Assembly (NCBI RefSeq): GCF_000308375.1
Contig: NZ_BAFQ01000134.1
Location: 1-64,000, forward strand
Reading direction: 5' to 3'
Length of the DNA stretch: 64,000 bases
Source: Nocardia aobensis NBRC 100429
GTDB taxonomy: Bacteria > Actinomycetota > Actinomycetes > Mycobacteriales > Mycobacteriaceae
How positions within the stretch are numbered: position 1 is the stretch's first letter; each line of letters starts with the position of its first letter. Positions 1 through 9,519 of this stretch are shown piece by piece. Both the position numbers and the translations under genes were made by a program. A model generated the notes under the pieces. It did not search any database, was not told the origin of the DNA, and saw only the letters and a list, made by a program, of their open reading frames with translations.

Positions 1-282
1 AGCCGGACGCGGGCCGGGACGCGGACCCGGGGTCGCACCGGCGGCCGGCTTGGCGGCCGGACGTGCCTGGGCGGGACCGGGTTTCGCGGAGGATTTCGCG
101 GAGCCGTTGGACGGGGCGGACTTCGCCGCGAACGACTCCCGGAGCCGACGCGCGACGGGTGCCTCCACCGTCGACGACGCCGACTTCACGAACTCGCCCT
201 GCTCCTTGAGCGTTGCGAGTAGTTCTTTGCTCGTGACACCGAGTTCTTTAGCCAACTCGTGCACGCGGGCCTTGCCTGCCAC
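1..282 (-). CDS. infB: Translation initiation factor IF-2, N-terminal fragment
   Basis: This is the first 94 codons of IF-2, the GTPase that brings initiator tRNA to the 30S subunit; the rest lies beyond the window edge. The GTG start at 282 is preceded by a GAGGAGAG ribosome site. The first residues ([20 protein letters not shown]) form the small IF2_N helical domain, and the sequence then turns into the Ala/Pro/Lys-rich linker typical of long actinobacterial IF-2. It follows rimP, nusA and ylxR in the same direction, the usual order of this operon. Only the N-terminus is visible, so the G domain cannot be checked. Confidence 0.93.
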   Translation of the reverse strand, partial: MAGKARVHELAKELGVTSKELLATLKEQGEFVKSASSTVEAPVARRLRESFAAKSAPSNGSAKSSAKPGPAQARPAAKPAAGATPGPRPGPRPA

Positions 283-402
283 TGCTCTCCTCACTGAGAG
301 GTCGAGCGCGACAGTCTCTTGCTCCCCGTTCAGGGGTCAGGACGCCCGCACGACCTCGGGTTATCTTCGATGGCCGTTCATCGTTGGTACTTCACGGTGT
401 GC

Positions 403-783
403 TCATGAGTGCTCGTGCCTGTTCTCGACGTAGTGCTCCAGGGCTGAGATATCCAGTTTTCCGGACACTCGTAGCGCTCTGCCGAACGCTCGGCGCCGCT
501 CTGCCATGCTCAGACAAGCCGAAACGGGGTGCAACCAGGCACCCCTCCCGGGAAGTCTGCGCCGCGGATCGGGAACTATCGCGACGACGGCGTCCCTGTC
601 GGGAGCGCTGCCGGGCGATTGCGCCACGACCCGCAACAGATCGGCGGCCAGCTCGCGTTTCCGGCATCCGACACAGGTCCGGACCGGACCGGGAGTCCGG
701 GTTCTCACCCGAGCACCGACCTGGGCGGAAAGTGCGGATACCGAAGACTCGCGCTGAGCCTGTGTCCACTGTACCGCTGCCAT
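403..783 (-). CDS. ylxR: YlxR family RNA-binding protein (DUF448)
   Basis: A 126-residue protein of the YlxR/DUF448 family, a small RNA-binding protein found between nusA and infB in many Gram-positives. The family signature RTCVGCRKR is at about residues 35-43, and the second conserved block GRGAWLHP follows near residue 80. The ATG start at 783 has a GGAG site eight bases upstream. The N-terminus is about 30 residues longer than typical YlxR and rich in Gln, Ser and Arg, so an internal start is possible. It lies 63 bp after nusA and about 120 bp before infB in the same operon. Confidence 0.9.
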   Translation of the reverse strand: MAAVQWTQAQRESSVSALSAQVGARVRTRTPGPVRTCVGCRKRELAADLLRVVAQSPGSAPDRDAVVAIVPDPRRRLPGRGAWLHPVSACLSMAERRRAFGRALRVSGKLDISALEHYVENRHEHS

Positions 784-846
784 GTCCCGATCTCCGCATC
801 CAGCCCCTGGTTGACTTCCGCACTCGCGTTGCCGTCCCGGCGCGGC

Positions 847-1875
847 CTACCCGTGCTGGGCGTGCGGTCGCGGCGATCCGGCCACGTCGGGGGCGGCGTC
901 GGAGCGGATATCGATGCGCCAACCGGTCAATCGCGCGGCCAACCGGGCGTTCTGACCTTCCTTGCCGATCGCCAGCGACAGCTGGAAATCGGGGACCACG
1001 ACCCGGGCGGCACGGGCCTCCGGATCGACGATCGTGACCGAGACAACCTTCGACGGACTCAGCGCATTCCCGACGAAGGCGGCCGGATCCTCGGCCCAGT
1101 CGATGATGTCGATCTTCTCGCCCGCCAGCTCGCTCATCACATTGCGCACGCGCTGCCCCATCGGGCCGATACACGCGCCCTTGGCGTTCACGCCGGGCAC
1201 GGTGGAGCGCACCGCGATCTTGGAGCGGTGGCCGGCCTCGCGGGCCACGGCGACGATCTCCACCGATCCGTCGGCGATCTCGGGCACCTCGAGCGCGAAC
1301 AGCCGGCGCACCAGATTCGGATGCGTGCGCGACAGCGTGATCTGCGGGCCGCGCGCGCCGCGGGAGACGCCGTAGACGTAGCACTTGATGCGGTCGCCGT
1401 GCTCGTAGGTCTCGCCGGGGACCTGCTCGGCCGGCGGGATCACTCCCTCGGCGCCGTTGGCCTCGCTGCCGATGCGCACCACGACGGTGCCGCGGGCGTT
1501 CATCCGGGCGTCGCGCTGGACGACGCCGCCGACGATATCGCCCTCGTGCGTCGAGAACTCACCGAAGGATTTCTCGTTCTCGGCGTCGCGCAGCCGCTGC
1601 AGCACCACTTGGCGCGCCGTGGTGGCGGCGATGCGGCCGAAGCCCTCGGGAGTGTCGTCCCATTCGGAGACGACGTTGCCGTCGGCGTCGGTCTCGGTGG
1701 CCATCACGCGCACCACGCCGGTCTTCTGATTGATGTCGATGCGTGCGTTGGGCTCGTGGCCCTCGGTGTGCCGATAAGCGGTCAGCAGAGCCGACTCGAT
1801 CGCGGAGAGCACTGTCTCCATCGAGATTCCCTTATCGGCGACGATCGCACGCAGGGCTTCGATTTCGATGTTCAT
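847..1875 (-). CDS. nusA: Transcription termination/antitermination factor NusA
   Basis: NusA binds RNA polymerase and nascent RNA and modulates pausing, termination and rRNA antitermination. The 342-residue protein has the N-terminal RNAP-binding domain ([18 protein letters not shown]), an S1 domain in the middle and two KH domains after it, including the stretch [18 protein letters not shown]. It lacks the acidic C-terminal repeats of E. coli NusA, as is usual in actinobacteria. The ATG start overlaps the rimP stop by four bases (ATGA), so the two are translationally coupled. Confidence 0.96.
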   Translation of the reverse strand: MNIEIEALRAIVADKGISMETVLSAIESALLTAYRHTEGHEPNARIDINQKTGVVRVMATETDADGNVVSEWDDTPEGFGRIAATTARQVVLQRLRDAENEKSFGEFSTHEGDIVGGVVQRDARMNARGTVVVRIGSEANGAEGVIPPAEQVPGETYEHGDRIKCYVYGVSRGARGPQITLSRTHPNLVRRLFALEVPEIADGSVEIVAVAREAGHRSKIAVRSTVPGVNAKGACIGPMGQRVRNVMSELAGEKIDIIDWAEDPAAFVGNALSPSKVVSVTIVDPEARAARVVVPDFQLSLAIGKEGQNARLAARLTGWRIDIRSDAAPDVAGSPRPHAQHG

Positions 1876-2507
1876 TCCACGATCCCTTCGGTCGGCGCAA
1901 CTACTGAGTGTTCTTCCCGGACGGCGGGTGCGGCCGGATCGACGGCCTGATCGGCGGCGCCCGGTTCCGGGCGGCCCGTGGCCACGCCCCCGGCGAGTTC
2001 CATCTCCGCCGCACCGGGCGGTGAGAACTCCACCTGGACGACCGCGGACTCGATATCGGCCAGCGGCACGCTCACCCGGTGGGGCGCGCGTTTACCGCCG
2101 AGCACCAGGGCCACCTCGGTATCGGTGCTCGCGCCGACCCGGGCGTCGAAGCTGGAGGGACCGTCGGGGGTCTGCGCACCCGGCCGCATCCGCACTCGTA
2201 CCTTGCGACCGCGAGCCCGTCGCCAATGACGCGGGGCCGTCAGCGGGCGCTCGACACCCGGGGTGGTGACTTCCAGCAGATAGGGGGTTTCGCCCAGATC
2301 GGCGGCCTCGTCGAGCGCTTCGGAGATCTCGGAACTCACTTCCGCGATCGTGTCCAGATCGACGGTCTCGTCGCCGTCGACGGTCACCGTCACCCGCGCC
2401 TGCGGCCCGCCCGCGGCCGTGATGTGCACGCCCTCGAGGTCGAGCCCTCGGCGTTCGACGAGCCCAGCAACGAGCTGGCTCACCCTTTCCTCGGTCGGCA
2501 TCGGCAT
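1872..2507 (-). CDS. rimP: Ribosome maturation factor RimP
   Basis: RimP is needed for assembly of the 30S subunit. The 211-residue protein has the N-terminal alpha/beta domain ([20 protein letters not shown]), the conserved [17 protein letters not shown] core and a C-terminal SH3-like domain. A Pro/Ala/Glu-rich tail of about 40 residues extends past the family core. I chose the ATG at 2507 (MPMPTEERV) because a GGAG site lies about ten bases upstream. It is the first gene of the rimP-nusA-ylxR-infB operon and overlaps nusA by four bases. Confidence 0.94.
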   Translation of the reverse strand: MPMPTEERVSQLVAGLVERRGLDLEGVHITAAGGPQARVTVTVDGDETVDLDTIAEVSSEISEALDEAADLGETPYLLEVTTPGVERPLTAPRHWRRARGRKVRVRMRPGAQTPDGPSSFDARVGASTDTEVALVLGGKRAPHRVSVPLADIESAVVQVEFSPPGAAEMELAGGVATGRPEPGAADQAVDPAAPAVREEHSVVAPTEGIVE

Positions 2508-2909
2508 ATGGGGCGGCTCCTGGTTCAGTTGTGACGCGGTATTGGTCCTGGTCCGGCATGGTCGGCGCGCATGTCCCGCGGATTGTTCCGCCGGAGGTCT
2601 AGCGTAACGCGCTGCAAGAGTGTAAAGGACCAGCCAACCCGGTCGAGTCGGCCCGGGTCGGGTTCTGCTGCGCGCCGTCGGGCCGGAGATTGCCCGAGGC
2701 TGACCGAACGACCGGCCGACGGGCCACGTCCCTTCCGGACGGGAGCATTCCTTCGCGGGGCCGGTGGGGCGGGGCCGGGCCGCGCACCGATGGCGGCACC
2801 CGGGCTCAGCTGCGCGGACGGAAAGCGGCGCCGGGGCGAACGGACGCGAGCGAGGCATGCCGGCGGGCTGGGCGCGGGGGCCGATGATGATCACTGGCAC
2901 GATGTAGGC
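2508..2909. other. Divergent intergenic region, rimP / lipoprotein
   Basis: About 400 bp between two divergent genes with no convincing coding content; open frames through it read as low-complexity Arg/Gly. It must hold the promoter of the rimP-nusA-ylxR-infB operon. On the minus strand a TACGCT hexamer (2606-2601) and an upstream TTTACA (2626-2621) are candidate elements, but their 14-nt spacing is short, so the assignment is weak. Confidence 0.35.
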
Positions 2910-3449
2910 GTGCCCAGCCGTCTCGATGTGATTCCGGTGCCGCCGGATCGGACCGTCCCCCCGCGCCTCGACCGCCGCTCGCTGTTGCGCTCGGCCGGCG
3001 GCGGCGTGGTCGCGCTCGTCGCCGTGAGCGCGGTCGCGGCCTGTTCGGACGACAAGCCGTCCGCACCGGATGTGCTTGTGTCGCAGGAGGAATCGGCGCG
3101 TACCGACGCCGTGTGGGCGAAGGCGGCGATCGCCGCCGCGCCGGAACACACCGCCGCGCTGACCGTCGTCGCCGCACAGCGCGCCCAGCACGCCGATGCG
3201 CTGCGCACCGAGATCGACCGCGCGGTAGGGGTGTACGGCGACGGCACGAAACCGAAATCCGCGACGCCACCCGTCACCGAACCGCCCGCTCCCACCCCGC
3301 CGCCGACCGTCGCCGCGCTGCGGGCCCGGCTCACCGACTCCCAGCACTCAGCGGCCGAATTGGCCGCGGCCCAGACCGGATACCGCGCCGGCCTGCTCGC
3401 CTCGATCAGCGCCTGCTGCGGCGCCCACGTGGCGGTGGTGCTGGCGTGA
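2910..3449 (+). CDS. Putative lipoprotein of unknown function
   Basis: A 179-residue protein beginning with a GTG codon. It carries an Arg-rich n-region (RLDRRSLLRSAGGG), a hydrophobic segment and a lipobox ending VAAC at about residue 48, so it is probably exported and lipid-anchored, possibly through the Tat route given the RR motif. The mature part is Ala-rich and helical with a Pro-rich hinge (TPPVTEPPAPTPPPT). It lies directly before the DUF4439 gene, as Rv2843 lies before Rv2844 in M. tuberculosis, and the two probably act together. No catalytic motif is visible. A CACGAT box six bases before the GTG may give a leaderless transcript. Confidence 0.65.
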   Translation: MPSRLDVIPVPPDRTVPPRLDRRSLLRSAGGGVVALVAVSAVAACSDDKPSAPDVLVSQEESARTDAVWAKAAIAAAPEHTAALTVVAAQRAQHADALRTEIDRAVGVYGDGTKPKSATPPVTEPPAPTPPPTVAALRARLTDSQHSAAELAAAQTGYRAGLLASISACCGAHVAVVLA

Positions 3450-3519
3450 GCGGTCAGGCGCGGAGGCGGCAGCGCAGCGTCACCACGCAGCGCCCCGCAC
3501 ACGCCAGAAAGGACACCGC

Positions 3520-3951
3520 GTGAGTACCGATCAGCAGGCGCTGCTGGACGCGCTGAACGCCGAATACACCGCGGTCTACGCCTACGGCCTCATCGCGGCC
3601 TACGCGTCCCCGGAGCGGGCGAAGATCGTCGCCGAATTCACCGCGACCCACCGTGCCCGCCGCGATGCCACCGCCGATGCGCTGAAGGCGGCCGGCGCGA
3701 GCGTCCCGGCCCCCGCCGCGGCCTACACCCCGCCCTTCCCGGTCGACGATCCCATCCCCGCGGCCAAACTCGCCGTCACCGTGGAAACCGACACCGCGGT
3801 CGCCTGGCGTGCGGTCGTGGAACACTCCACGACCCCGGATCGCCGCCGCACCGGCACCGAGGCCCTCACCGAATGCGCCATCCGCCTGGCCACCTGGCAG
3901 TCGATCCTCGGCGTGAATCCCGCGACCACACCGTTCCCGGGCCGGCCCTGA
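3520..3951 (+). CDS. DUF4439 ferritin-like domain protein
   Basis: A 143-residue protein of the DUF4439 family (Rv2844-like), predicted to adopt a ferritin-like helical bundle. The conserved opening QALLDALNAEYTAVYAYGLI and the later THRARRDATADALKAAGA block are both present. The GTG start has a good AGAAAGGA ribosome site. It follows the lipoprotein gene by 70 bp on the same strand and probably shares its transcript. Whether it binds metal is unknown; a His and several Glu residues are placed as in ferritin-like folds but I cannot assign ligands. Confidence 0.75.
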   Translation: MSTDQQALLDALNAEYTAVYAYGLIAAYASPERAKIVAEFTATHRARRDATADALKAAGASVPAPAAAYTPPFPVDDPIPAAKLAVTVETDTAVAWRAVVEHSTTPDRRRTGTEALTECAIRLATWQSILGVNPATTPFPGRP

Positions 3952-4089
3952 GCCTCGGGCGGCCCCTCGACGACTGTCCCGCCGCACACATCGCGCCCGG
4001 TATCCGCGCATCACTCGTGGAGCCGAAACACCGGTAGCGTGCTCCGGTGTGCGGCCGGTGCCGCGCGGATACGTCGAAGGAGAACGGGT

Positions 4090-4515
4090 ATGGCAGTGGG
4101 AATGCGACGGATCGGTGCGGCGGCGGCCGCGGGGGCACTCGGCTCGCTGCTCGCCGTGAGCGTAGCGGGCGCCGACGTCACGGGCGTGCGTGTCGACGCC
4201 GGGGCGAGTGGGCTGCGCACCGGATGTTCCGCCACGCTGACCGCGACGGTCGACACCCCGGTGCCGGACCGCACGGTGACGTTCATCAACAGTGGCGGGT
4301 CGGTCCCCGGTAACGGCGAACCTATCGCCGGCACTCCGGTCTATCACCCCGAGAACGGCACGGTCACCATGGCGTGGACGCCGAAATACACCGGGCGGCA
4401 GAACATCACGGCGCAGCAGTTCAAGCCCGGAAGTTACACGTCGAGCAGCTATATCACCGTCGACGTCGTGGGCAGCGGCCTGAACACCGGCAGCTCCTGC
4501 CTTCCGCTGCCGTAG
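4090..4515 (+). CDS. Small secreted Ig-like domain protein
   Basis: A 141-residue protein with a clear signal peptide (MAVGMRRIGAAAAAGALGSL, cleavage near AGADVT) followed by one beta-rich domain. The pattern of a Cys after GLRTG, the TVTFINSGGSVPG strand and the closing TVTMAWTPKYTGRQNITAQQ resembles bacterial Ig-like (Big) domains; a second Cys sits near the C-terminus, so a disulfide is plausible. The ATG has a GAAGGAGA ribosome site. A second protein of the same design lies at 18805-19314. Function is unknown; a cell-envelope or adhesive role is only inferred. Confidence 0.7.
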   Translation: MAVGMRRIGAAAAAGALGSLLAVSVAGADVTGVRVDAGASGLRTGCSATLTATVDTPVPDRTVTFINSGGSVPGNGEPIAGTPVYHPENGTVTMAWTPKYTGRQNITAQQFKPGSYTSSSYITVDVVGSGLNTGSSCLPLP

Positions 4516-4546
4516 CGCGCGTCGCCGGCACCGGGACCGCGCGGGT

Positions 4547-4571
4547 GCACCCGGTCCGGACGACCGGGTGC
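4547..4571. terminator. Hairpin between Ig-like gene and proS
   Basis: Perfect 10-bp inverted repeat (GCACCCGGTC and GACCGGGTGC) around a 5-nt loop, placed between two genes whose 3' ends converge. No strong T-run follows, so it may work as a bidirectional stem-type terminator. Confidence 0.55.
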
Positions 4572-4581
4572 CCGCGAGCGA

Positions 4582-6339
4582 TCAGCCGCGAATCTTCGCG
4601 AGCACGGTGTCGACGGCCGCGGCCGCCGCAATGTCCTCGGATTCCCCGGTGAAACGGTTCCGCAGTTCCACCTTGCCGTCGGCCCAGCCCCGCCCGATGA
4701 CGAGAACCCAAGGCATGCCGAGCAATTCGGCATCCTTGAACTTGACGCCGGGCGAGGCGGTCCGGTCGTCGAACAGCACCTCGAGGCCCTGGGCGTCCAG
4801 ACCGGCGACGACCTCCTCGGCGCCGGCGCGGGCCGCCTCGTCCTTGTTGGCGATGACGACGTGCACATCGAAGGGGGCGACCTCGGCGGGCCAGCGCAGG
4901 CCCTTCTCGTCGTGCATCTGCTCGGCGATCACCGCGACCATCCGGGAGACGCCGACCCCGTAGGAACCCTGGACGAGCCGGACCGGTTTGCCGTTCTCAC
5001 CGAGCACGTCCACCTCGAACGCATCGGTGTACTTGTAGCCGAGCTGGAAGATGTGGGCGATCTCGATACCGCGCGCCGAGTGCAGCACCCCGCGGCCGTC
5101 GGGTGAGGGGTCGCCGTCGCGGACCTCGGCGGCCTCGATCGTGCCGTCGGGGGTGAAATCGCGGCCCGCGACGAGTCCGACGACATGCTTGCCGGAGGCG
5201 TCGGCGCCGGTGATCCACGACGTGCCGGTCACCACGCGCGGGTCGACCAGATAGCGAACGCCGTTGTCCAGCAGCGCCTTCGGACCGATGTACCCCTTCA
5301 CCAGGAACGGGTTGGCGGCGAAGTCCTCGTCAGTGAGCAACTCCACCTCGGCGGGCTCGAGGCTCGCGCCGAGCCGCTTGGCGTCGACCTCGCGATCACC
5401 GGGCACGCCGATGCCGACGATCTCGGACTTGCCGTCGGGGTGGCGCAACTTCACCATGACGTTCTTCAACGTGTCGGCGGCGGTCACCGGGCGGCCGAAC
5501 TGTTCGGCGATCCCGGCGTCGTTGGCCCAGTCGACGAGCGACGCGATGGTCGGCGTGCCCGGGGTGTCGTGCACGACGGCGGTCGGCTGCCCCTCGATCG
5601 GGATCTCCGGCGGCGCGGGGGTCACCACGGCCTCCACATTGGCCGCGTACCCCGACTCGCGGCAGGTCACATAGGTGTCCTCGCCGATCGGGCTGCTGGC
5701 CAGGAATTCCTCGGAGGCGCTGCCGCCCATCGCGCCGGAGGTGGCGGCGACGATCACGTATTCGACCCCGAGCCGGGCGAAGATGCGCTGATATGCCTGG
5801 CGGTGGGCGGCATAGCTGGCCTTCAGGCCGTCCTCGTCGAGATCGAAGGAATAGGAGTCCTTCATGACGAATTCGCGCCCGCGCAGAATTCCGGCACGCG
5901 GCCGTTCCTCGTCGCGGTACTTGGTCTGAATCTGGTACAGCGTGACCGGCAGATCCTTGTAGGAGTTGTATTCACCCTTGACCGTCAGGGCGAACAATTC
6001 CTCGTGGGTGGGTCCGAGCAGCATGTCGGTGCCCTTGCGGTCCTGCAGGCGGAAAAGGCTGTCGCCGTATTCGGTCCAGCGATTGGTGGTTTCGTACGGC
6101 TCGCGCGGCAGCAGCGCGGGCAGCGAAATCTCCTGGCCGCCGATCGCGTCCATCTCCTGACGCACCACGTCCTCGACCTTGCGCAGCACCTTCAAACCCA
6201 GCGGCAACCACGAATAGACGCCCGGCGCGATCCGGCGCACATATCCGGCACGGACCAGAAGTTTGTGGCTGGGCACCTCGGCGTCGGCGGGATCGTCGCG
6301 CAGGGTGCGCAGGAACAGGTGCGAGAGACGGGTGATCAC
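4582..6339 (-). CDS. proS: Prolyl-tRNA synthetase
   Basis: Charges tRNA-Pro in the cytoplasm. The 585-residue protein is a bacterial-type ProRS with class II motifs: the N-terminal [21 protein letters not shown], motif 2 in [21 protein letters not shown], the inserted editing domain (about residues 230-390), motif 3 in [18 protein letters not shown], and the anticodon-binding domain. I chose the GTG at 6339 because the family starts here and a TAGTCT box lies eight bases upstream, consistent with a leaderless transcript. It converges on the Ig-like gene and diverges from yaaA. The neighbourhood matches Rv2845c. Confidence 0.96.
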   Translation of the reverse strand: MITRLSHLFLRTLRDDPADAEVPSHKLLVRAGYVRRIAPGVYSWLPLGLKVLRKVEDVVRQEMDAIGGQEISLPALLPREPYETTNRWTEYGDSLFRLQDRKGTDMLLGPTHEELFALTVKGEYNSYKDLPVTLYQIQTKYRDEERPRAGILRGREFVMKDSYSFDLDEDGLKASYAAHRQAYQRIFARLGVEYVIVAATSGAMGGSASEEFLASSPIGEDTYVTCRESGYAANVEAVVTPAPPEIPIEGQPTAVVHDTPGTPTIASLVDWANDAGIAEQFGRPVTAADTLKNVMVKLRHPDGKSEIVGIGVPGDREVDAKRLGASLEPAEVELLTDEDFAANPFLVKGYIGPKALLDNGVRYLVDPRVVTGTSWITGADASGKHVVGLVAGRDFTPDGTIEAAEVRDGDPSPDGRGVLHSARGIEIAHIFQLGYKYTDAFEVDVLGENGKPVRLVQGSYGVGVSRMVAVIAEQMHDEKGLRWPAEVAPFDVHVVIANKDEAARAGAEEVVAGLDAQGLEVLFDDRTASPGVKFKDAELLGMPWVLVIGRGWADGKVELRNRFTGESEDIAAAAAVDTVLAKIRG

Positions 6340-6347
6340 GGATGCAC

Positions 6348-6353
6348 AGACTA
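6348..6353 (-). promoter_or_regulatory. Leaderless-type -10 box of proS
   Basis: TAGTCT on the minus strand, eight bases before the GTG start of proS; no ribosome site lies between, so transcription probably begins at or next to the start codon. Confidence 0.5.
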
Positions 6354-6397
6354 GCCGCTGCTGCGTGGATGCCTGCAGGGCATTACCGTATCGGCTC

Positions 6398-7162
6398 GTG
6401 CTGGTGATTCTGCCTCCTTCCGAAACCAAGTCCGACGGCGGAACTCTCGGTCCGCTCGATCTGGATTCCCTGTGGTTACCGCAGCTCACCGCCGTGCGGG
6501 ACAAGCTGATCACCGAGCTGATCGAATTGGCCGCGGACCCGGAGGCGGCGCGGGTGGCATTGGGGCTGGGGAAGGCGACCGGCGCGGGCGCGGAGGGTTT
6601 GCAGACCGCGCTCGCCCGCAACGCGTCACTGCGGACCGCCGCGACCGCACCCGCGCTGCGGCGCTACACCGGTGTGCTCTACGACGCACTCGACGCCGGT
6701 TCGCTGACCAAGACACAGCGCGCTCGCGCCGAGGAGCGGCTGGCGATAGGTTCGGCGCTGTTCGGGGTCGTCCGCGCGGGAGACGCGATTCCGGGATATC
6801 GGCTCTCCGGCGGTTCGAAACTGCCGGGCCTGCCGACGCTGGCTTCGCTGTGGAAACCGGTGCTGGCCCCGGCATTGCGGGAAGCGACGGCCGGTCAGCT
6901 GGTCGTCGACCTGCGTTCGGGGACCTATCAGCAATTGGGGCGGTTGCCCGGCGCGGTGACCGCGACCGTACTGACCGAACGCCCGGACGGCAGCCGCACG
7001 GTGGTGAGCCATTTCAACAAACATCACAAGGGGCTGCTGGCGCGGGCCCTGGTATCGACCCGCGCCGAACCCGGCGATATCCGGGCGCTGGCTCGGATAG
7101 CCGAAAAGGCCGGGCTGCGTGTGGAAATCGCGTCGTCGAGCGAACTGCTGGTCCTCACGTGA
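6398..7162 (+). CDS. yaaA: YaaA family peroxide-stress protein (DUF328)
   Basis: A 254-residue YaaA homologue. In E. coli YaaA lowers free intracellular iron during hydrogen peroxide stress and has a DNA-binding fold. The family signature LPPSETKS at the N-terminus, the [12 protein letters not shown] block and the [17 protein letters not shown] block near the C-terminus are all present. The GTG at 6398 is preceded by TACCGT eight bases upstream, consistent with a leaderless start, and is divergent from proS across a 58-bp gap. Confidence 0.88.
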   Translation: MLVILPPSETKSDGGTLGPLDLDSLWLPQLTAVRDKLITELIELAADPEAARVALGLGKATGAGAEGLQTALARNASLRTAATAPALRRYTGVLYDALDAGSLTKTQRARAEERLAIGSALFGVVRAGDAIPGYRLSGGSKLPGLPTLASLWKPVLAPALREATAGQLVVDLRSGTYQQLGRLPGAVTATVLTERPDGSRTVVSHFNKHHKGLLARALVSTRAEPGDIRALARIAEKAGLRVEIASSSELLVLT

Positions 7163-7374
7163 GTGAATTCTCGGTGACCGCCGACGTAATTCGAGCCGAA
7201 TGCGACCTGCCCAACCACGGGAACAATCGCCGAAAAATGCGTCTCCACCAGCATATTTCAAGGCGTCCGGGCCCGAACATGGCCGCACGGAACGGGTATT
7301 CCGGCTCGCTATCGTAACTTCGGCGCGGCCGGCCGACCGCTGCCGTTGGGATGCGATTGGGCGAGGAGTTCGGC

Positions 7375-9045
7375 GTGGGTGACGCCACCGACCGTGAAGA
7401 AAAGGCACTGCGTCAGTTGACCGATCGACTGGTCGGCCATTACGGCAGCAGCCATTCCCCGGAATTGGTACAGGAATTGGTCGGCCAGGTGCGCCGGCGC
7501 TTCGACGGCCACGCCGTGCGCGATTTCGTGCCGATTCTGGTGGAACGCATCGTGCGCCGCGAATTGCAGCACACCCCACCGCCACCCAAGGCCGAGGACC
7601 CCTCGCACGAGCTCGAATACGCTGCCGCGCCGGTTGTTCCGGAACGGGTCGCGGCGCCCTCGATCGAGGAGGACACCGCCGAAAGCACTGCACCTCAACG
7701 TAATTCGATTATCGACTCTGCCGCCGAGGCCCCCGTCGAGACCACGGCGGACGAGCGGCAACACCTCGAATCGCCGGCGGTTTCCGCGGCATCCACCGTC
7801 GCGGTCTCGTCCGGCCACTCCCCCGCCGAACCGACGAAACCGGAGACCGTGGCGGAGATTTCGCCCACCAGTGACGCTCCGCCGGAACCGGACCGCGAGA
7901 CCGCGCCGAGCCCGGCCTCCGCGACTACGTCCACACCGAGCCTCGTGACCGCGCTGCGACAGCCGCGGATCCTGGCCGTAGCGGCCGCGGTGGTCGTCGT
8001 GGTCGTGGCACTGGTGGTGGCCTTCGGCTTCCGCGGCGGCGACGGCGCCGCCCCGGCCCCGGCTCCCGCGCTGACCGTCGCGCACGGCGTGGTCGGGTCG
8101 GAGAAGATGGGCTTCTTCACCGACCAGCGCGTAGTGGATGCCCTGGCGCGTAAGGGGATTCGACTGGAGGTCGATCCGGCCGGATCTCGGCAGATCGCGA
8201 CGTCGGTGAAGCTGGACGGTGACGACTTCGCCTTCCCGTCGAGCAGCCTCGCCGCCGAACGGATTCAGCGCGAGCGCGGGATCACCGCGAAATACACGCC
8301 GTTCTCCTCGCCGATGGTGGTCGCGAGTTTCCGGCCGATCGTGGATCTGCTCACCCGCGCGGGAATCGTCCGGCAGGGGCCGGTGCCGGCGTTCGATATG
8401 CGGCGGTATCTCGATCTCACGCAGCAGGGCACGCAGTGGGATCAGCTGGAGGGCAACACCGCGTATCCGGTGCGCAAGAACGTGTTGATCTCGACCACCG
8501 ACCCGCGGACCTCCAATTCGGCGGCGATGTATCTGGCGGTGGCCGCCTACGTCGCCAACGACGATGCGATCGTGCAGGGCCCGGCCGCCGAGAATTTCGT
8601 CCTCTCGAAGGTGTCGCGACTGTTCACCAGACAGGGGTACACCGAGAACTCCAGCGCGGGACCGTTCGGCGAATATCTCGCCGCCGGAATGGGTCCCACG
8701 CCCATGGTGTGGGGATACGAATCTCAGTTCGTGGAGGCCGCCGTCGCCGGCAAGCTGCCCGCCGACGCGGTGATGCTGTACCCGTCCCCGACGGTGCTGT
8801 CCCGGCACACGCTGGTCCCGCTGACCGCCACCGGCGATCGGGTCGGGCAGTTGCTGAGCACCGATCCCGAATTGCAGCGTCTGGCCGCCGAACACGGCTT
8901 CCGCACCGCCGATCCTTCCCAGTTCACCGCGGTGACCGCCGAACACCACATTCCGGTCGCCCCGGATGTGGTCGACATCGTCGACCCGCCGACCTACGAC
9001 ACCCTGGAACACCTTCTCGACGGGGTCGCGCGTTCCTACAACTGA
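7375..9045 (+). CDS. Membrane-anchored solute-binding-like protein with N-terminal three-helix domain (DUF3562)
   Basis: A 556-residue three-part protein. Residues 1-65 form a short helical domain ending AVRDFVPILVERIVRRE, the same type as the whole of the small protein at 44320-44580. A 130-residue Pro/Ala/Glu-rich linker follows, then one transmembrane helix (about 199-219). The outer part (about 230-556) begins TVAHGVVGSEKMGFFTD and looks like a periplasmic solute-binding fold, with STTDPRTSNSAAMYLAV and PMVWGYESQFVEAAV as likely core motifs. The helical domain therefore faces the cytoplasm and the binding domain the outside. I chose GTG 7375, which has GAGGAG six bases upstream, over ATG 7351. 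A sensor role is inferred. Confidence 0.72.
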   Translation: MGDATDREEKALRQLTDRLVGHYGSSHSPELVQELVGQVRRRFDGHAVRDFVPILVERIVRRELQHTPPPPKAEDPSHELEYAAAPVVPERVAAPSIEEDTAESTAPQRNSIIDSAAEAPVETTADERQHLESPAVSAASTVAVSSGHSPAEPTKPETVAEISPTSDAPPEPDRETAPSPASATTSTPSLVTALRQPRILAVAAAVVVVVVALVVAFGFRGGDGAAPAPAPALTVAHGVVGSEKMGFFTDQRVVDALARKGIRLEVDPAGSRQIATSVKLDGDDFAFPSSSLAAERIQRERGITAKYTPFSSPMVVASFRPIVDLLTRAGIVRQGPVPAFDMRRYLDLTQQGTQWDQLEGNTAYPVRKNVLISTTDPRTSNSAAMYLAVAAYVANDDAIVQGPAAENFVLSKVSRLFTRQGYTENSSAGPFGEYLAAGMGPTPMVWGYESQFVEAAVAGKLPADAVMLYPSPTVLSRHTLVPLTATGDRVGQLLSTDPELQRLAAEHGFRTADPSQFTAVTAEHHIPVAPDVVDIVDPPTYDTLEHLLDGVARSYN

Positions 9046-9101
9046 TCGAGCACAGGTCGACGGTTCCCCGGCTCCCCGCCCCGCCGTGGTAGTAATGGCC
9101 C

Positions 9102-9497
9102 GTGGCTACCGACGGCGTGGATCCGGACCTGGTCGAACTGGCGACCAAGGTCTTCGAGCTGGCCCGCACGGGCGAGGCCGCGACGCTCGCGGCGTATATC
9201 GACGCGGGCGTTCCGGTGAATCTGACCAACGACAACGGCGACACGCTGCTGATGCTGGCCGCCTACCACGGGCATCGGGCGGCCGTGACCGCACTGCTCG
9301 AGCGCGGCGCCGATCCCGATAGAGCGAACGATCGCGGCCAGACGCCGGCCGCGGGAGCGGTATTCAAGGGTGAGGACGACATTCTGAAGGCCCTGCTGGC
9401 GGCCGGGGCCGACCCGGACGCCGGCACCCCGTCGGCTCGGGAATCGGCGACCGTCTTCGGCAGAACGGAGCTGCTGGAACTGTTCGATCGCCGCTGA
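9102..9497 (+). CDS. Ankyrin-repeat protein
   Basis: A 131-residue protein made of ankyrin repeats: GEAATLAAYIDAGVPVNLTN, then NGDTLLMLAAYHGHRAAVTA, then RGQTPAAGAVFKGEDDILKA. Such short soluble ankyrin proteins mediate protein-protein contacts. No signal peptide or membrane segment is visible, so it is probably cytoplasmic. It starts 57 bp after the binding-protein gene on the same strand, so the two may be cotranscribed. Its 3' end is 22 bp from the convergent efpA gene. Partner unknown. Confidence 0.85.
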   Translation: MATDGVDPDLVELATKVFELARTGEAATLAAYIDAGVPVNLTNDNGDTLLMLAAYHGHRAAVTALLERGADPDRANDRGQTPAAGAVFKGEDDILKALLAAGADPDAGTPSARESATVFGRTELLELFDRR

Positions 9498-9519
9498 GCC
9501 GCTCGATCGGCCGCAGGCG

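Noticed and set aside
392-1950. Long open frames on the opposite strand and in other frames of nusA and ylxR
   Set aside because: They are high-GC shadow frames with Arg/Gly-rich low-complexity translations and no ribosome sites or family features.
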